Assembly (NCBI GenBank): GCA_944381575.1
Contig: CALWLS010000004.1
Location: 62,001 to 126,000, forward strand
Source of the DNA: an uncultured Lachnospiraceae bacterium
Lineage (GTDB): Bacteria; Bacillota; Clostridia; Lachnospirales; Lachnospiraceae
DNA length: 64,000 bases
Reading direction: 5' to 3'
A program made the position numbers and the translations under genes. Below, one piece after another: positions 1 through 8,707 of the stretch (position 1 is the first letter of the stretch; each line of letters starts with the position of its first letter). The notes beneath the pieces were generated by a model that worked only from the letters and a program-made list of their open reading frames with translations, ran no database searches and was not told where the DNA came from.

Positions 1-638
1 ATTATAATTATACGGTCAGCCATGGCAAGGGCTTCGCTCTGATCATGCGTAACGTAGAGTATCGTTGCTCCGGTAAGCTTATGTATGTTCTGGATCTCAC
101 GCCTCATCTCTATCTTAAGCTCCGCGTCAAGCGCGCTTAAGGGTTCGTCCATGAGCAGAATCGACGGTCTGCCGACTATGGCTCTTGCCAGCGCCACTCT
201 CTGGCGCTGTCCACCTGAAAGCTCTCCCGGAAGACGATCGGCGTATGGCTTAAGACCGGTGCAGTTTATGGCGTTTTCCACCGCTTCCTTTTTCTCTTTT
301 TCAGACATCCCCTTATGGCGCGGGCTCTTGAGCGGGAACTCCACATGCTGCCTTACGGTCATATGCGGCCACAGGGCAAAGGACTGGAATACCATCCCGA
401 GATCCCTTTCCTCCACCGGGACCATGTGTCCATCCCCGGAATAGATCTGGTCATTTAAGCTTACTATACCGCTCGTAGGCTCAATAAACCCTCCCACTAT
501 CCTTAACAGGGTCGTCTTGCCGCAGCCTGACGGTCCCAGAATCGCTATAAACTCGGAATCCGCTATATCAAGGTTGATTTCCTTCAGGGCTTGGGTCTTC
601 CCGAAGCTTTTTGTCACCTTTCTTATATGCAGGCTCAT
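1..638 (-). CDS. ABC transporter ATP-binding protein (FbpC/PotA type), 3' end outside window
   Basis: This is the ATPase subunit of an ABC importer acting on the cytoplasmic face of the membrane with the neighbouring permease and binding lipoprotein. The reverse strand reads MSLHIRKVTKSFGKTQALKE, then Walker A GPSGCGKTT, the Q-loop (MVFQSFALWP), signature LSGGQRQR, Walker B ILLMDEP, and the H-loop VTHDQSEAL. The window edge falls just after the H-loop, so the nucleotide-binding domain is nearly complete and any regulatory C-terminal domain lies outside. The ATG at 638 gives a canonical N-terminus, yet it lies 71 bases inside the end of the permease gene, an unusually long overlap that implies translational coupling. 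The family (CUT/Fe/polyamine type) is clear; the substrate is inferred from neighbours only. Confidence 0.93.
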   Translation of the reverse strand, partial: MSLHIRKVTKSFGKTQALKEINLDIADSEFIAILGPSGCGKTTLLRIVGGFIEPTSGIVSLNDQIYSGDGHMVPVEERDLGMVFQSFALWPHMTVRQHVEFPLKSPRHKGMSEKEKKEAVENAINCTGLKPYADRLPGELSGGQRQRVALARAIVGRPSILLMDEPLSALDAELKIEMRREIQNIHKLTGATILYVTHDQSEALAMADRIII

Positions 639-2322
639 AGCCTTTAACCTCCTTATTGACTGAGAACAAATGTTTACGGTTCACTATACAGTAGCCCCCT
701 ACTACAAGTATCGTGATAATAACTGACATTGCCGCCGCAAGATTATAATCCCCGCCCTGCTGATAATTAAATATCGTTAAGCCTATGGTCTTGGTCCCGG
801 CAGAGGCGAGTATTGAGGATAATGTAAGCTCCGTAAGCGACGGTACGAAGATCATGAAGGCTCCTGAAAGTATCGGACCCGTTATAAGAGGCAGCAGTAT
901 TTTTGTCCAGCGGGCCGCAAATCCCCTTCCGGAAGCGGCGCAGGCCTCCTCCATGGCTGGATCCACCGTAAGCAGGGCTGTGGTACTGCCCTTGATCTGC
1001 ATGACAAGGTACCTTGTTATGTAAGCTACTATAAGTATATTTATGGTTCCGTATATTCCGGGACGAAAACCCGGTAAAGGCTCCACCCAGTGAAATATCA
1101 TGGCAAGGGCCAGCACTATTCCAGGTATCGCATATGTGAGCGACGCGCACTTCTCCAGTATTACCGCCGCCCTGCTCTTAAGCCTCAGCTTGGCGTAGGC
1201 TATGGCCGTTCCTGCTATTATACATACCACAGTCGTCACCAGTGCAAGCGTAACGCTGGTCGTTATTGCTGATACTACTCCCCTGTTCTGGAAAACGAAT
1301 GCAAAATTTTTAAACGTAAGGTTCTCCGGCTTAAAATCAAGCCCATAGGCCTTAAGGAAGGATGAGGCCAGCATGGAAAGCATAGGTATGATATTAAGTA
1401 TCATCAGCAGTCCGAGGGTCCCCCATTCAAAGGCCTTCCTTTTAGACTCCTTAAATTCCACTCTTACATCATAGTCTTCCCTGATACTGTCCATGGAAGC
1501 TCCGCGGCTTACGAAAAATCCCTCCAGCAGAGTACCCGCAACGGCTATTACGGAAAGTATCATGGAGAGCGCTGCCGCCAGCGGGAAGGAATTAGGCCCG
1601 AAGCCTATGGCATTCTCATAGATGTATGTGCTGAGCACCGGTATACCGGAGGAAATACCTAAGAAAGCCGGAACGGAGAAATTATCTATTGCGGAAAGAA
1701 ATGCCAGCACGCTTCCTGCCGCTATCGCCGGGGCCGCCGATCTTAAATTGATCTTAAGCATTGCCTGACGCTGCGAATATCCGCAGGCCCTGGCTGCCCA
1801 TTCCATATCTCTCGGTATCTTCCTTAACATATGGACCACGTTTACATACACTATCGGGATATTGCAGAATCCCAGCACAAGTATTATGCCTCCCATGGTG
1901 TATATATCCACTGCCGGAAGTCCTATGGCAGTTATGATCCCGTTGAAGGCTCCCCTTGTGCTTAAAAAACTGCTCCATGAAAGCGTGATTATGTATGACG
2001 GTATGATAAACGGGAGCATCACCAAAAACTCGATGATCCCTTTACGTTTTATATTGCTGTAGGCTGTGAGGAAGGCAATGAAGCTTCCGATCACCGCAGC
2101 TATGGCAGTCGATGAGACGGCTATTATGATCGTGTTGATTATGGCCTCGTGAGTGCGCTCCTCAGATAAAAGCTGTATGAAATTACCAAGCCCGTAAGTC
2201 CCGTCCTCCAAGGTAAGGCTCATGATAAACAGCCTTAACAGAGGAAGGATAAAAAACAGGGCCGCTAACAGATAGACAGCCACCGGGATGGCGGCTGCTC
2301 CTATCTTGCGTGTCTTTTCCAT
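568..2322 (-). CDS. Two-domain ABC transporter permease (FbpB/AfuB type)
   Basis: Membrane channel of the importer. At 584 residues it is a tandem duplication of the binding-protein-dependent permease domain, each half with about six membrane segments; the EAA-type loops that contact the ATPase are near WAARACGYSQRQAM in the first half and EEACAASGRGFAARWTKI in the second. Duplicated permeases of this length are typical of the Fe(III)/hexose-phosphate (Fbp/Afu) family. The reading frame is open upstream to 2403, but ATG 2322 (MEKTRKIGAA) follows an AGGGGG ribosome site and is directly followed by a membrane segment, so it is preferred. It starts 16 bases after the binding-protein stop and overlaps the ATPase gene at its end. 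Confidence 0.92.
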   Translation of the reverse strand: MEKTRKIGAAAIPVAVYLLAALFFILPLLRLFIMSLTLEDGTYGLGNFIQLLSEERTHEAIINTIIIAVSSTAIAAVIGSFIAFLTAYSNIKRKGIIEFLVMLPFIIPSYIITLSWSSFLSTRGAFNGIITAIGLPAVDIYTMGGIILVLGFCNIPIVYVNVVHMLRKIPRDMEWAARACGYSQRQAMLKINLRSAAPAIAAGSVLAFLSAIDNFSVPAFLGISSGIPVLSTYIYENAIGFGPNSFPLAAALSMILSVIAVAGTLLEGFFVSRGASMDSIREDYDVRVEFKESKRKAFEWGTLGLLMILNIIPMLSMLASSFLKAYGLDFKPENLTFKNFAFVFQNRGVVSAITTSVTLALVTTVVCIIAGTAIAYAKLRLKSRAAVILEKCASLTYAIPGIVLALAMIFHWVEPLPGFRPGIYGTINILIVAYITRYLVMQIKGSTTALLTVDPAMEEACAASGRGFAARWTKILLPLITGPILSGAFMIFVPSLTELTLSSILASAGTKTIGLTIFNYQQGGDYNLAAAMSVIITILVVGGYCIVNRKHLFSVNKEVKGYEPAYKKGDKKLREDPSPEGNQP

Positions 2323-2338
2323 AAAAACCCCCTGAAGT

Positions 2339-3442
2339 TTACTGGAACATCTCGCTGAACTGCTCCTTATCAGCCTCACGGTTCTGGTACAGTTCCTCAA
2401 CATCCCAGGTCATAGGAGTGAACTCATCTATGCTCTTAAGTCCCTCAGGCACTGCCACTCCGCTCTTGACAGGAGTATATCCGATCTCTGAAGTAAGCTT
2501 CTGGCCATCCTCTGAAAGGACAAAATCAACAAAGGCCTCCGCAATTGCTTCCTCGTCAGTGCCGTTTACTATACCTATCGGCTCGGTTACTGCAGGAGAT
2601 CCCTCTGAAGGATATACAAACTCCACCGGAGCCCCGTCATTTTTGGAACGGATGGCCATGTAGTCAGCGAGCATTCCCACTGCCTGCTCACCTGCAACTA
2701 CTGCGTTCTGTACGGTTCCATTACCCTGTCCTACAGTCACTCCGTTATCCTTTAAGCTCTGATAGAACTCCCAGCCGAGTCCCTCAGTCCTTGTAAATAC
2801 TCCGAGGTTATATGCTGCAGCTCCGGAATAAAGAGGGCTTGGCATAACAACATCGTCCTTATAAGCTTCGGTTGTAAGATCAGCGAAGCTCTCCGGAGCC
2901 GTCTCCGTAAGCTCCGTATTATATACGATGCCCGTCGTGATGACCTTTGTGCCGGTATACATATGATCCTTATCGATGTATGTCTCAGGAATACCCTCAA
3001 GCTCAGGTGATTCATAGGCCATAAGCATATCCTGCTCCTTAAGGGTCTCGAAGGTAACGTCATCGGCAACTAAAAGCACGTCCGCAAGGATGGAGCCTGC
3101 CTGCTTTTCCGCAAGCACCTTGCTCACTATCTCCTCAGTTCCTGAACGGAATACATCCACCTGCACATCAGGGTATTTCTCGTTAAATCCCTCTATCATT
3201 GTCTGGATATCTTCCTCAGGCTGTGAGGTATAGAGGGTGATGGAGCCCTTAAGCTCCTCTGCTGCCTCAGTCTCAGTTTCTTCTTCAGCTTCTGTTTCCT
3301 CTTCGCTTGAAGCTGCTGCAGTCGTTGTCTCAGCTGCTGCCTCTGTTGCCGCTGCGGTCGTTTCCTTGGCAGCGCCCTGACATCCCGCCAGCACTGCGGC
3401 TGCAAGTCCTGCTGCGGCTATTACTGACATCTTTCTTCTCAT
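2339..3442 (-). CDS. ABC transporter substrate-binding lipoprotein (AfuA/FbpA-like)
   Basis: Extracellular binding protein anchored as a lipoprotein: the N-terminus has a short positive region, a hydrophobic stretch and the lipobox LAGC (Cys about residue 20), then a long low-complexity Ala/Thr/Glu linker to about residue 65. The folded part begins with SITLYTSQPEEDIQTMIEGF, the usual first strand of type II periplasmic binding proteins in the Fe/2-aminoethylphosphonate/hexose-phosphate class. Length (367) fits the family once the linker is discounted. The start overlaps the preceding isomerase stop in ATGA, and the permease follows 16 bases later. Many such proteins are labelled iron-binding by default; the isomerase and RpiR neighbours make a phosphorylated sugar or related anion a better guess here. 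Confidence 0.9.
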   Translation of the reverse strand: MRRKMSVIAAAGLAAAVLAGCQGAAKETTAAATEAAAETTTAAASSEEETEAEEETETEAAEELKGSITLYTSQPEEDIQTMIEGFNEKYPDVQVDVFRSGTEEIVSKVLAEKQAGSILADVLLVADDVTFETLKEQDMLMAYESPELEGIPETYIDKDHMYTGTKVITTGIVYNTELTETAPESFADLTTEAYKDDVVMPSPLYSGAAAYNLGVFTRTEGLGWEFYQSLKDNGVTVGQGNGTVQNAVVAGEQAVGMLADYMAIRSKNDGAPVEFVYPSEGSPAVTEPIGIVNGTDEEAIAEAFVDFVLSEDGQKLTSEIGYTPVKSGVAVPEGLKSIDEFTPMTWDVEELYQNREADKEQFSEMFQ

Positions 3443-4233
3443 TTTTCTTCTCCTCCGTTTTTTAAAATGTTTCTGATAAAGCCAATGTTGTCTTTTACAG
3501 TTGAAAAATCCTTACTTTCGTCAAAGCCTTCCATGACCATTGGCAGGCCGTATCCGGCAAGCTTCGGTATCAGATCTTTCATATCATGATCACCTTCTGA
3601 AAGAGGTGTATGAAACTTATTTCCCCTGCGGTTGCTTATATGTATTTTGGATATGTGCTCACCATCCTCCTCAAGTATCCTTAAGGCCTCCTTGCCACTG
3701 TCGCAGTGGGCTATATCCAATGTATAGACAAACTTATCGAACATGTTACCGCAGACTCTGCGCATTGCCTGCATGTCCGTAACGAACTCCTTTGGTATCT
3801 TTTCCATGATCTCAAGGGAGAGTCTTACTCCGGCATTTTCGGCAGCTTCAAGTATCTCTGAAAATGATCTCCTGAGATGATCCTCATAAGGCACGCATTC
3901 ACAGTTTACCGTACGGTGGCCCGGATGCACCGTGACCTCATTTATCCCAAGCCTTTTTGCAAGCTCTATCGACCTTATGATCTCCTTTACCGACTGGGAC
4001 CGGATGCCTTCGTTCATGGAAGCCGGATTGAGATCCCAGCTCTGGGAATGCATACACGCCTCTATCCCTGTGCTTTCCATGAGCTCCTTGAATTCATTTT
4101 CATCAAAACCTCTGTATATAAACTGCTGGGCCCACAGCTCAATGCCCTGAAGCCCGCTGTCCTCTGCCATAAGGAATATATCCCTTAATGACCCGCTCCA
4201 CATAAGGGTGGAGCCTATATAGACTGTCGTCAT
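3439..4233 (-). CDS. Sugar phosphate isomerase/epimerase-like TIM-barrel protein
   Basis: A 264-residue AP-endonuclease-2/xylose-isomerase-like TIM barrel. The sequence has the family's typical order of metal and substrate elements: a Glu in LQGIELWAQ on an early strand, His in EVTVHPGHR, Glu in VRLSLEIMEKIP, Asp/His in YTLDIAHCD, His in KIHISN, and a final Glu in MVMEGFDES. Such proteins use a divalent metal to isomerise or epimerise keto-sugars or inositol derivatives, but the exact reaction cannot be read from sequence. It is the first gene of the operon with the ABC transporter (ATGA overlap with the binding protein) and is divergent from the RpiR regulator, so it probably processes the imported compound. 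Confidence 0.85.
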   Translation of the reverse strand: MTTVYIGSTLMWSGSLRDIFLMAEDSGLQGIELWAQQFIYRGFDENEFKELMESTGIEACMHSQSWDLNPASMNEGIRSQSVKEIIRSIELAKRLGINEVTVHPGHRTVNCECVPYEDHLRRSFSEILEAAENAGVRLSLEIMEKIPKEFVTDMQAMRRVCGNMFDKFVYTLDIAHCDSGKEALRILEEDGEHISKIHISNRRGNKFHTPLSEGDHDMKDLIPKLAGYGLPMVMEGFDESKDFSTVKDNIGFIRNILKNGGEEK

Positions 4234-4351
4234 TACACTTCACTTCCCGTTGATTGATGAGTCAATTATATGAATGCTTTGTAAAGAAAAAATCATGGAT
4301 AATGTAAAATATGAGTAAGAAAATTGCATTTATATTTTATTGAAATTTTAA

Positions 4352-4380
4352 TTGCATTTTTGTAATAAAAACCATAGAAT
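4352..4380 (+). promoter_or_regulatory. Promoter of the RpiR-type regulator gene
   Basis: TTGCAT (4352-4357), 17-base spacer and TAGAAT (4375-4380) lie 40 bases before the regulator start, in the AT-rich gap between divergent operons. A consensus AAGGAGG ribosome site lies at 4408-4414. On the opposite strand a TATAAT-like -10 is seen at 4265-4270 for the transport operon, but no convincing -35 accompanies it. Confidence 0.55.
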
Positions 4381-4419
4381 CAATTAAGTGTACAATTACT
4401 TTAGCTTAAGGAGGCTGAA

Positions 4420-5256
4420 ATGCTCGAAGAAATATATGAAAAATGCAGGGAAAAGCTTTCCAAATCAGACCACCGTATCTTCGGCTATCTGCTGGAGCAT
4501 GAGCATGAAATACAGATGATGACCGCAGAGGATATGGCCAAAGGCTTAAATTTAAGCACCGCGACCATATCAAGATTCTGGACAAAGATAGGCTACAGAA
4601 ACTTAAAGGAGCTGAAGCTCGCCTTATACAAAAACACAGGGACCACTCCTTTCAGCCGTATGGACGCTGCGCTGACCCGCTGGCGTGAGAACGGGATATC
4701 TCCGGAAATGCTCATGGACAGGATCTCTTCAAATCTAAACAGGACTTTTCAGGTGCTTGATCCTGAAAACCTTGATAAAGCTGCCGAAGCCCTGCTGAAT
4801 TCTAATAATGTATACATATTTGCCCCTGACGCTTCCTACGGTCTCGGGCGTATATTTGCTTACAGGATGCTCCGCCTCGGTATATGCGTGACTGAGCTTC
4901 CCGGCGGTTCCCAGATATTCGATTCAATGATAAACATTCATAAGGGAGATGTGGTGCTGCTGTTTGCATATTCGAGGATATTAAAGGAGGTGGAGGCCCT
5001 TTTATCCCATGCGCACGAGGCTGGATATTCCACCATACTTTTTACCGACATAGCCGCCGATAATATCCTTTCCGATGCCGATATTATCATATACAGCTGC
5101 CGCGGCGAGCTGAACGACTATCACTCCATGGCGGTGCCCATGATGATGACCGACATTATCATAATGAAGGCAAGCCAGCGCTCGGACAAAGTATTAAAAA
5201 AAGCACGGGAGCTTGAAAAGCTCCGCGGACAATATATGAATATACTTCCAAGATAA
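4420..5256 (+). CDS. MurR/RpiR family transcriptional regulator (HTH plus SIS domain)
   Basis: A 278-residue regulator. Residues about 1-75 form the RpiR helix-turn-helix (TAEDMAKGLNLSTATISRFW, followed by KIGYRNLKELK), and about 120-250 form a SIS sugar-phosphate isomerase fold (NNVYIFAPDASYGLGRIF, then KGDVVLLFAYSR). SIS domains of this family bind phosphorylated sugars or similar metabolites as effector. The gene is divergent from the TIM-barrel/ABC operon and separated by about 190 bases of AT-rich DNA, so it very likely controls that operon; whether as activator or repressor cannot be decided. The start follows a consensus Shine-Dalgarno. A strong hairpin terminator lies directly after the stop. 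Confidence 0.92.
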   Translation: MLEEIYEKCREKLSKSDHRIFGYLLEHEHEIQMMTAEDMAKGLNLSTATISRFWTKIGYRNLKELKLALYKNTGTTPFSRMDAALTRWRENGISPEMLMDRISSNLNRTFQVLDPENLDKAAEALLNSNNVYIFAPDASYGLGRIFAYRMLRLGICVTELPGGSQIFDSMINIHKGDVVLLFAYSRILKEVEALLSHAHEAGYSTILFTDIAADNILSDADIIIYSCRGELNDYHSMAVPMMMTDIIIMKASQRSDKVLKKARELEKLRGQYMNILPR

Positions 5257-5308
5257 TAAAAAAGCATAAGCCCATGACCTTTCATAAGGTCCTAAGCTTA
5301 TGCTTTTA
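5257..5308. terminator. Bidirectional rho-independent terminator
   Basis: Inverted repeat with arms AAAAGCATAAGC and GCTTATGCTTTT around a second small stem (ACCT/AGGT). A and T tracts flank both sides, so it can end both the RpiR gene from the left and the minus-strand gene from the right. Confidence 0.88.
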
Positions 5309-5329
5309 TATATACGTATGATATAAGGC

Positions 5330-6004
5330 TTACGCCTCCCTGTATCTGCCCATCATCTCCTTAAAGAGCTCGGCAGTTGAAGGCGGCGTATAGGTGACGG
5401 CGTTTGCTCCTGCCTCAATGGTCTTAGCTATGCTTTCGTCAGTTTTTCCTCCCGATGCAATGATAGGCACATCCGGAAAATCCTTTCTGATATGACGGAC
5501 CACATCCGGCGTATCAAGGGCGCAGGCCACGTTAAGTATGGATGCCCCCGATAAAAGCCTTGCCGCTATGTCAGTATCTGCCTTTGTTACAGTAATTATC
5601 ACCGGTATATCCACTACCCTTGATATGGCCAGCAGGTTGGGATTGGATATGGGAGAATTAAGAACGACTCCCATTGCTCCCTGGCTCTCGGCGTCCTTTG
5701 CAAGCCCCACCGTCCTTAATCCATTGGTGGTCCCGCCTCCGACGCCGCAGAATACCGGTACATAGGAGGCCCTTATCAGGGCCTCGCTTATTGCCTGCTG
5801 CGGAGTGAAGGGATAGACTGCAAATACGGCGTCCGCATCGCAGTTCCTCACTATCGCTATATCCGTTGTAAAAACACAGCTCTTTATACGGCGTCCGTTG
5901 ATTATGATGCCGGAGGCACCGTAGACTGACTGCGGCATTTTGAGAATGTTATGCCTCCTGAGCTGGCCGTCTATACGCGGCGGGATCTTTTTATCATTCT
6001 CCAT
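5330..6004 (-). CDS. TIM-barrel phosphate-binding-type protein of unknown function
   Basis: A soluble 224-residue protein without signal peptide. It reads as a beta/alpha barrel of the FMN/phosphate-binding class: repeated short hydrophobic strands (DIAIVRNC, DAVFAVYPF, VPVFCGVGGG, GVVLNSPI, IPVIITVTKA, PIIASGG) separated by helices, with Gly-rich loops (CGVGGGTTNG and IIASGGKTDESIA) that resemble the phosphate-gripping loops of thiazole synthase, IGPS and similar enzymes. No catalytic signature could be assigned. Databases usually label close relatives in Clostridia just hydrolase, which is not supported by any motif seen here. Its stop is 22 bases from the bidirectional terminator and it follows the lipoprotein gene by 15 bases, so the two probably share a transcript. 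Confidence 0.7.
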   Translation of the reverse strand: MENDKKIPPRIDGQLRRHNILKMPQSVYGASGIIINGRRIKSCVFTTDIAIVRNCDADAVFAVYPFTPQQAISEALIRASYVPVFCGVGGGTTNGLRTVGLAKDAESQGAMGVVLNSPISNPNLLAISRVVDIPVIITVTKADTDIAARLLSGASILNVACALDTPDVVRHIRKDFPDVPIIASGGKTDESIAKTIEAGANAVTYTPPSTAELFKEMMGRYREA

Positions 6005-6019
6005 GCAGCTCCCTCCGTA

Positions 6020-6925
6020 TCAGTTATCTGTCTTCTCTATGCTTGCCGCATCAACGGTTATACCTGAAAGGGCTCCGTTATAGTAAACCTTTACGTTGTC
6101 GCCCTCTTCGATGCCTTCTAACATTGACGGATCAACATTTACCTCAAAGGTAACGGCGTTGGTCATAAGCGTTATGATGCCGTCCTCGTAGATCATGTCA
6201 ACCGAACCAGTGATGTAGTTTGCCTTTGCCTCATCGGACTCAAGGGCATCGACGGCAACTATCTTGAGGGCGTAAGGAGTGCTGAATATATCCTCTGAAG
6301 CCTGGACCTCTTCCTCGCCTTCATCCTCTCCGCCGAACAGTTCTCCTATATAAGTTACCGCAACCCTGTCTCCGGTCTTGATCTCATCAAAGGAAACCGT
6401 TCTTGACATCTGATTGTCGAAATCTCTTGCGGTGCCGGAATCATCAAGGATGGACAGCTCATTGGTGTCAGCTAACTGCAGTGTTCCGTAGATGACCGGA
6501 TCCCTGTTCTCAATGGCTGCCTGCTGCTCGATATCCATAAGGACTATTACTGATACCGCAGGATTGGCCTCTGCGCCGTCTACCGCAGCATACTCCACCT
6601 CAGCATCGCAGCCCGTAAGGATCGGATCCTCCGGAAGCTCAGCGTTCGATATGTCAAATCTCATAGTGGCACCTGCGTCATCCTGAAGTGTAAGCTGGGT
6701 GCCGTTGACCTCTGTTATTATCCCCTCAAAAAACTCCGACTCATAATCCTCAGGAAGCTCTACCGGCTCAGCGTCCGCCTCAGCCTCTGAAGCCTCCGTC
6801 TCCGTCTCTGCGGCAGCCTCTGTGGAGGCAGCCTCTGTCTCTACATTTTCAGCCTTGTTTCCTCCGCATGCAGTAAGCGCAAAGGACAGCGCTGCAAGTG
6901 ACATTAATACTGTGAATTTCTTCAT
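6020..6925 (-). CDS. Lipoprotein of unknown function with acidic linker
   Basis: Secreted lipoprotein: MKKFTVLMSL, a hydrophobic core and lipobox LTACGG (Cys about residue 20), then an Ala/Glu/Thr linker to about residue 60. The rest is beta-rich with a recurring theme: FEGIITEVNGTQLTLQDDAG, YGTLQLADTNELSILDDSG, YITGSVDMIYEDGIITLMTN; each reads as a strand-rich unit of the OB/DUF5666-like kind, suggesting three repeated beta domains. The alternative upstream ATG (6940) lacks a ribosome site; GGAG nine bases before 6925 supports this start. No enzymatic motif is visible; a cell-surface binding role is possible but unproven. Confidence 0.75.
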   Translation of the reverse strand: MKKFTVLMSLAALSFALTACGGNKAENVETEAASTEAAAETETEASEAEADAEPVELPEDYESEFFEGIITEVNGTQLTLQDDAGATMRFDISNAELPEDPILTGCDAEVEYAAVDGAEANPAVSVIVLMDIEQQAAIENRDPVIYGTLQLADTNELSILDDSGTARDFDNQMSRTVSFDEIKTGDRVAVTYIGELFGGEDEGEEEVQASEDIFSTPYALKIVAVDALESDEAKANYITGSVDMIYEDGIITLMTNAVTFEVNVDPSMLEGIEEGDNVKVYYNGALSGITVDAASIEKTDN

Positions 6926-7019
6926 ATATATCATCTCCATTTCATAATGATCTCAGGTCAGGTTACTTTTTTATTGTAACTCATATAAGGGGTTTATGCT
7001 TGAATATATTCTTAATTTT

Positions 7020-8357
7020 TTACTCTCTGCCTATTTTCCTTAAGTACTCATGCACTTTGACCTCATATCCGTTATTTCCGGGCTCAAAAAATCTCTCATC
7101 CCTTATGCCGTCCGGAAGATACTGCTGGTCCACATAATGTCCCGGATAATCGTGGGCATACTTGTATCCGGTGCCGTTGCCGGCGAACCTTCCCTTTCCT
7201 TCTTCCTTTCCCTCCTCATAATGTATATCCCTGAGATATACAGGGATGGGAAGATTACCTGTCTTCCTTACTGTCTCTATGGCCCTGTCCACCGCCATAT
7301 AGCTGGCATTGGACTTTGGCGCCGAAGCTACGTATATTGCTGCCTGAGACAGCGGTATCCTCGCTTCCGGCATTCCTACCCTTTCTACGGCAAGGGCTGC
7401 GCTCACCGCCACATTAAGCGCCATGGGATCGGCCATCCCCACATCCTCCGAGGCGCAGATCATGATGCGTCTTGCTATAAATTTGATGTCCTCCCCGGCC
7501 TCCAGCATCCTTGCGAGGTAATACGCCGCCGCATCCGGATCCGAGCCTCTCATGCTCTTTATGAATGCGGATATGGTGTCATAGTGGTTATTGCCGTCCT
7601 TATCATACCCTATGGCCCTTTTCTGTACGCATTCTTCCATAATCTCAAGGGAAAGATGTATCCTGCCGTCTGCCTCAGGATCCGTCGTGAGCACCGCAAG
7701 CTCCACGGCATTAAGGGCCGTTCGCGCATCGCCTTCCGCTATATCGCTCAGGAAATCCGCAGCGTCGTCGTCTATATAGGCGTGATACATGCCCATGCCT
7801 TTTTTATCATCGGTCACGGCCCTTATGACAAGCTTTTTTATATCCTCTCTGGATAATGGCTTAAGCTCAAAGAGCCTGGACCTTGATAACAGGGCCCTGT
7901 TGACCTCAAAATAAGGATTTTCCGTGGTAGCCCCTATAAGTATTACCGTTCCGTCCTCCACAAAGGGCAGCAGATAATCCTGCTGGGCCTTATTGAATCT
8001 GTGTATCTCATCTATAAACAGTATGGTCTTTTTAGCATAAGCCGCCATGCTGCTTTTGGCTGCAGCCACTGCTTCCTCCATATCCTTTTTGCCCGCGGTG
8101 GTAGCGTTAAGCTGTTTAAAGTCCGCATTGGTCGTGTTGGCTATCACCTTGGCTATTGTGGTCTTGCCGGTCCCCGGAGGCCCGAAGAGTATTACGGAGC
8201 CCAGCTTATCCGCCTTTATGGCCCTGTAAAGGAGCTTGCCCTTTCCAAGTATGTGCTCCTGCCCCACTATCTCTTCAAGTTTATCCGGCCTCATGCGGGA
8301 GGCCAGCGGGCTTTCGCCTTTGCTGTTTATCTGTCCCATATATTCAAATAGATCCAT
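7020..8357 (-). CDS. rarA: Replication-associated recombination protein A (AAA+ ATPase, RarA/MgsA)
   Basis: A 445-residue clamp-loader-like AAA+ ATPase acting at stalled replication forks. Motifs in order: MRPDKLEEIVGQEHILG, Walker A GPPGTGKTT (about residues 59-67), Walker B ILFIDEIHRFN, sensor 1 IGATTENPYFEVN, arginine finger region ALLSRSRLFEL, then the C-terminal tetramerisation domain with SMRGSDPDAAAYYLARMLEAG and IRDIHYEEGK... regions, all typical of RarA. Length matches the family. An SD GGAG lies nine bases before the ATG. It stands alone with no close co-directional partner. Confidence 0.96.
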   Translation of the reverse strand: MDLFEYMGQINSKGESPLASRMRPDKLEEIVGQEHILGKGKLLYRAIKADKLGSVILFGPPGTGKTTIAKVIANTTNADFKQLNATTAGKKDMEEAVAAAKSSMAAYAKKTILFIDEIHRFNKAQQDYLLPFVEDGTVILIGATTENPYFEVNRALLSRSRLFELKPLSREDIKKLVIRAVTDDKKGMGMYHAYIDDDAADFLSDIAEGDARTALNAVELAVLTTDPEADGRIHLSLEIMEECVQKRAIGYDKDGNNHYDTISAFIKSMRGSDPDAAAYYLARMLEAGEDIKFIARRIMICASEDVGMADPMALNVAVSAALAVERVGMPEARIPLSQAAIYVASAPKSNASYMAVDRAIETVRKTGNLPIPVYLRDIHYEEGKEEGKGRFAGNGTGYKYAHDYPGHYVDQQYLPDGIRDERFFEPGNNGYEVKVHEYLRKIGRE

Positions 8358-8607
8358 AATGTCTCCGTTTATTTAGATATATCCTAAATGACCGGGCTTC
8401 CTGCCTACCGATCGTATTTACATGTTTTCTGTTTCAGTCAAAACGCCTTATCCATAACAGTTTATCATGAATTTTTGTTATGTTATGCCGCCTGAAAGGT
8501 ATTTATATGTTTTTTATTTTATTATAATACACATTTATATTTTTTTTATGTATTGCGATATCATTTTCATGTATAATATGGGCTATTATGAATCTTTCAC
8601 AACTAAT

Positions 8608-8703
8608 TTATTTATGCCTGCAGACTTTTAAACATGCCTTGTCCACGCCCTTATGACTGGATGGCACGGCGAGGTTTACAGGCATTTTTTTATTCAGGAG
8701 GGG
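8608..8703 (+). promoter_or_regulatory. Structured leader with terminator-like end upstream of the hydratase gene
   Basis: The gap 8358-8707 is AT-rich and ends in a compact RNA-like element. ATGCCTG (8614-8620) pairs with CAGGCAT (8679-8685); TAAAC (8629-8633) pairs with GTTTA (8674-8678), contiguous on the 3' side; an inner GCC/GGC pair closes a loop of about 25 bases. Seven Ts follow directly (8685-8691), and the ribosome site AGGAGGGG (8696-8703) comes five bases later. A TATAAT at 8572-8577 could be the -10. The arrangement fits a transcription attenuator or riboswitch expression platform. It does not match any riboswitch consensus I can recall. Confidence 0.5.
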
Positions 8704-8707
8704 TTTT

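Noticed and set aside
4265..4270. TATAAT on the minus strand as promoter of the ABC operon
   Set aside because: No acceptable -35 at 16-18 bases; kept only as a remark with the divergent promoter.
7050..7856. Long plus-strand open frame (268 codons) opposite rarA
   Set aside because: Shadow of the RarA coding strand: Cys/His/Arg-rich, no ribosome site, no family resemblance.
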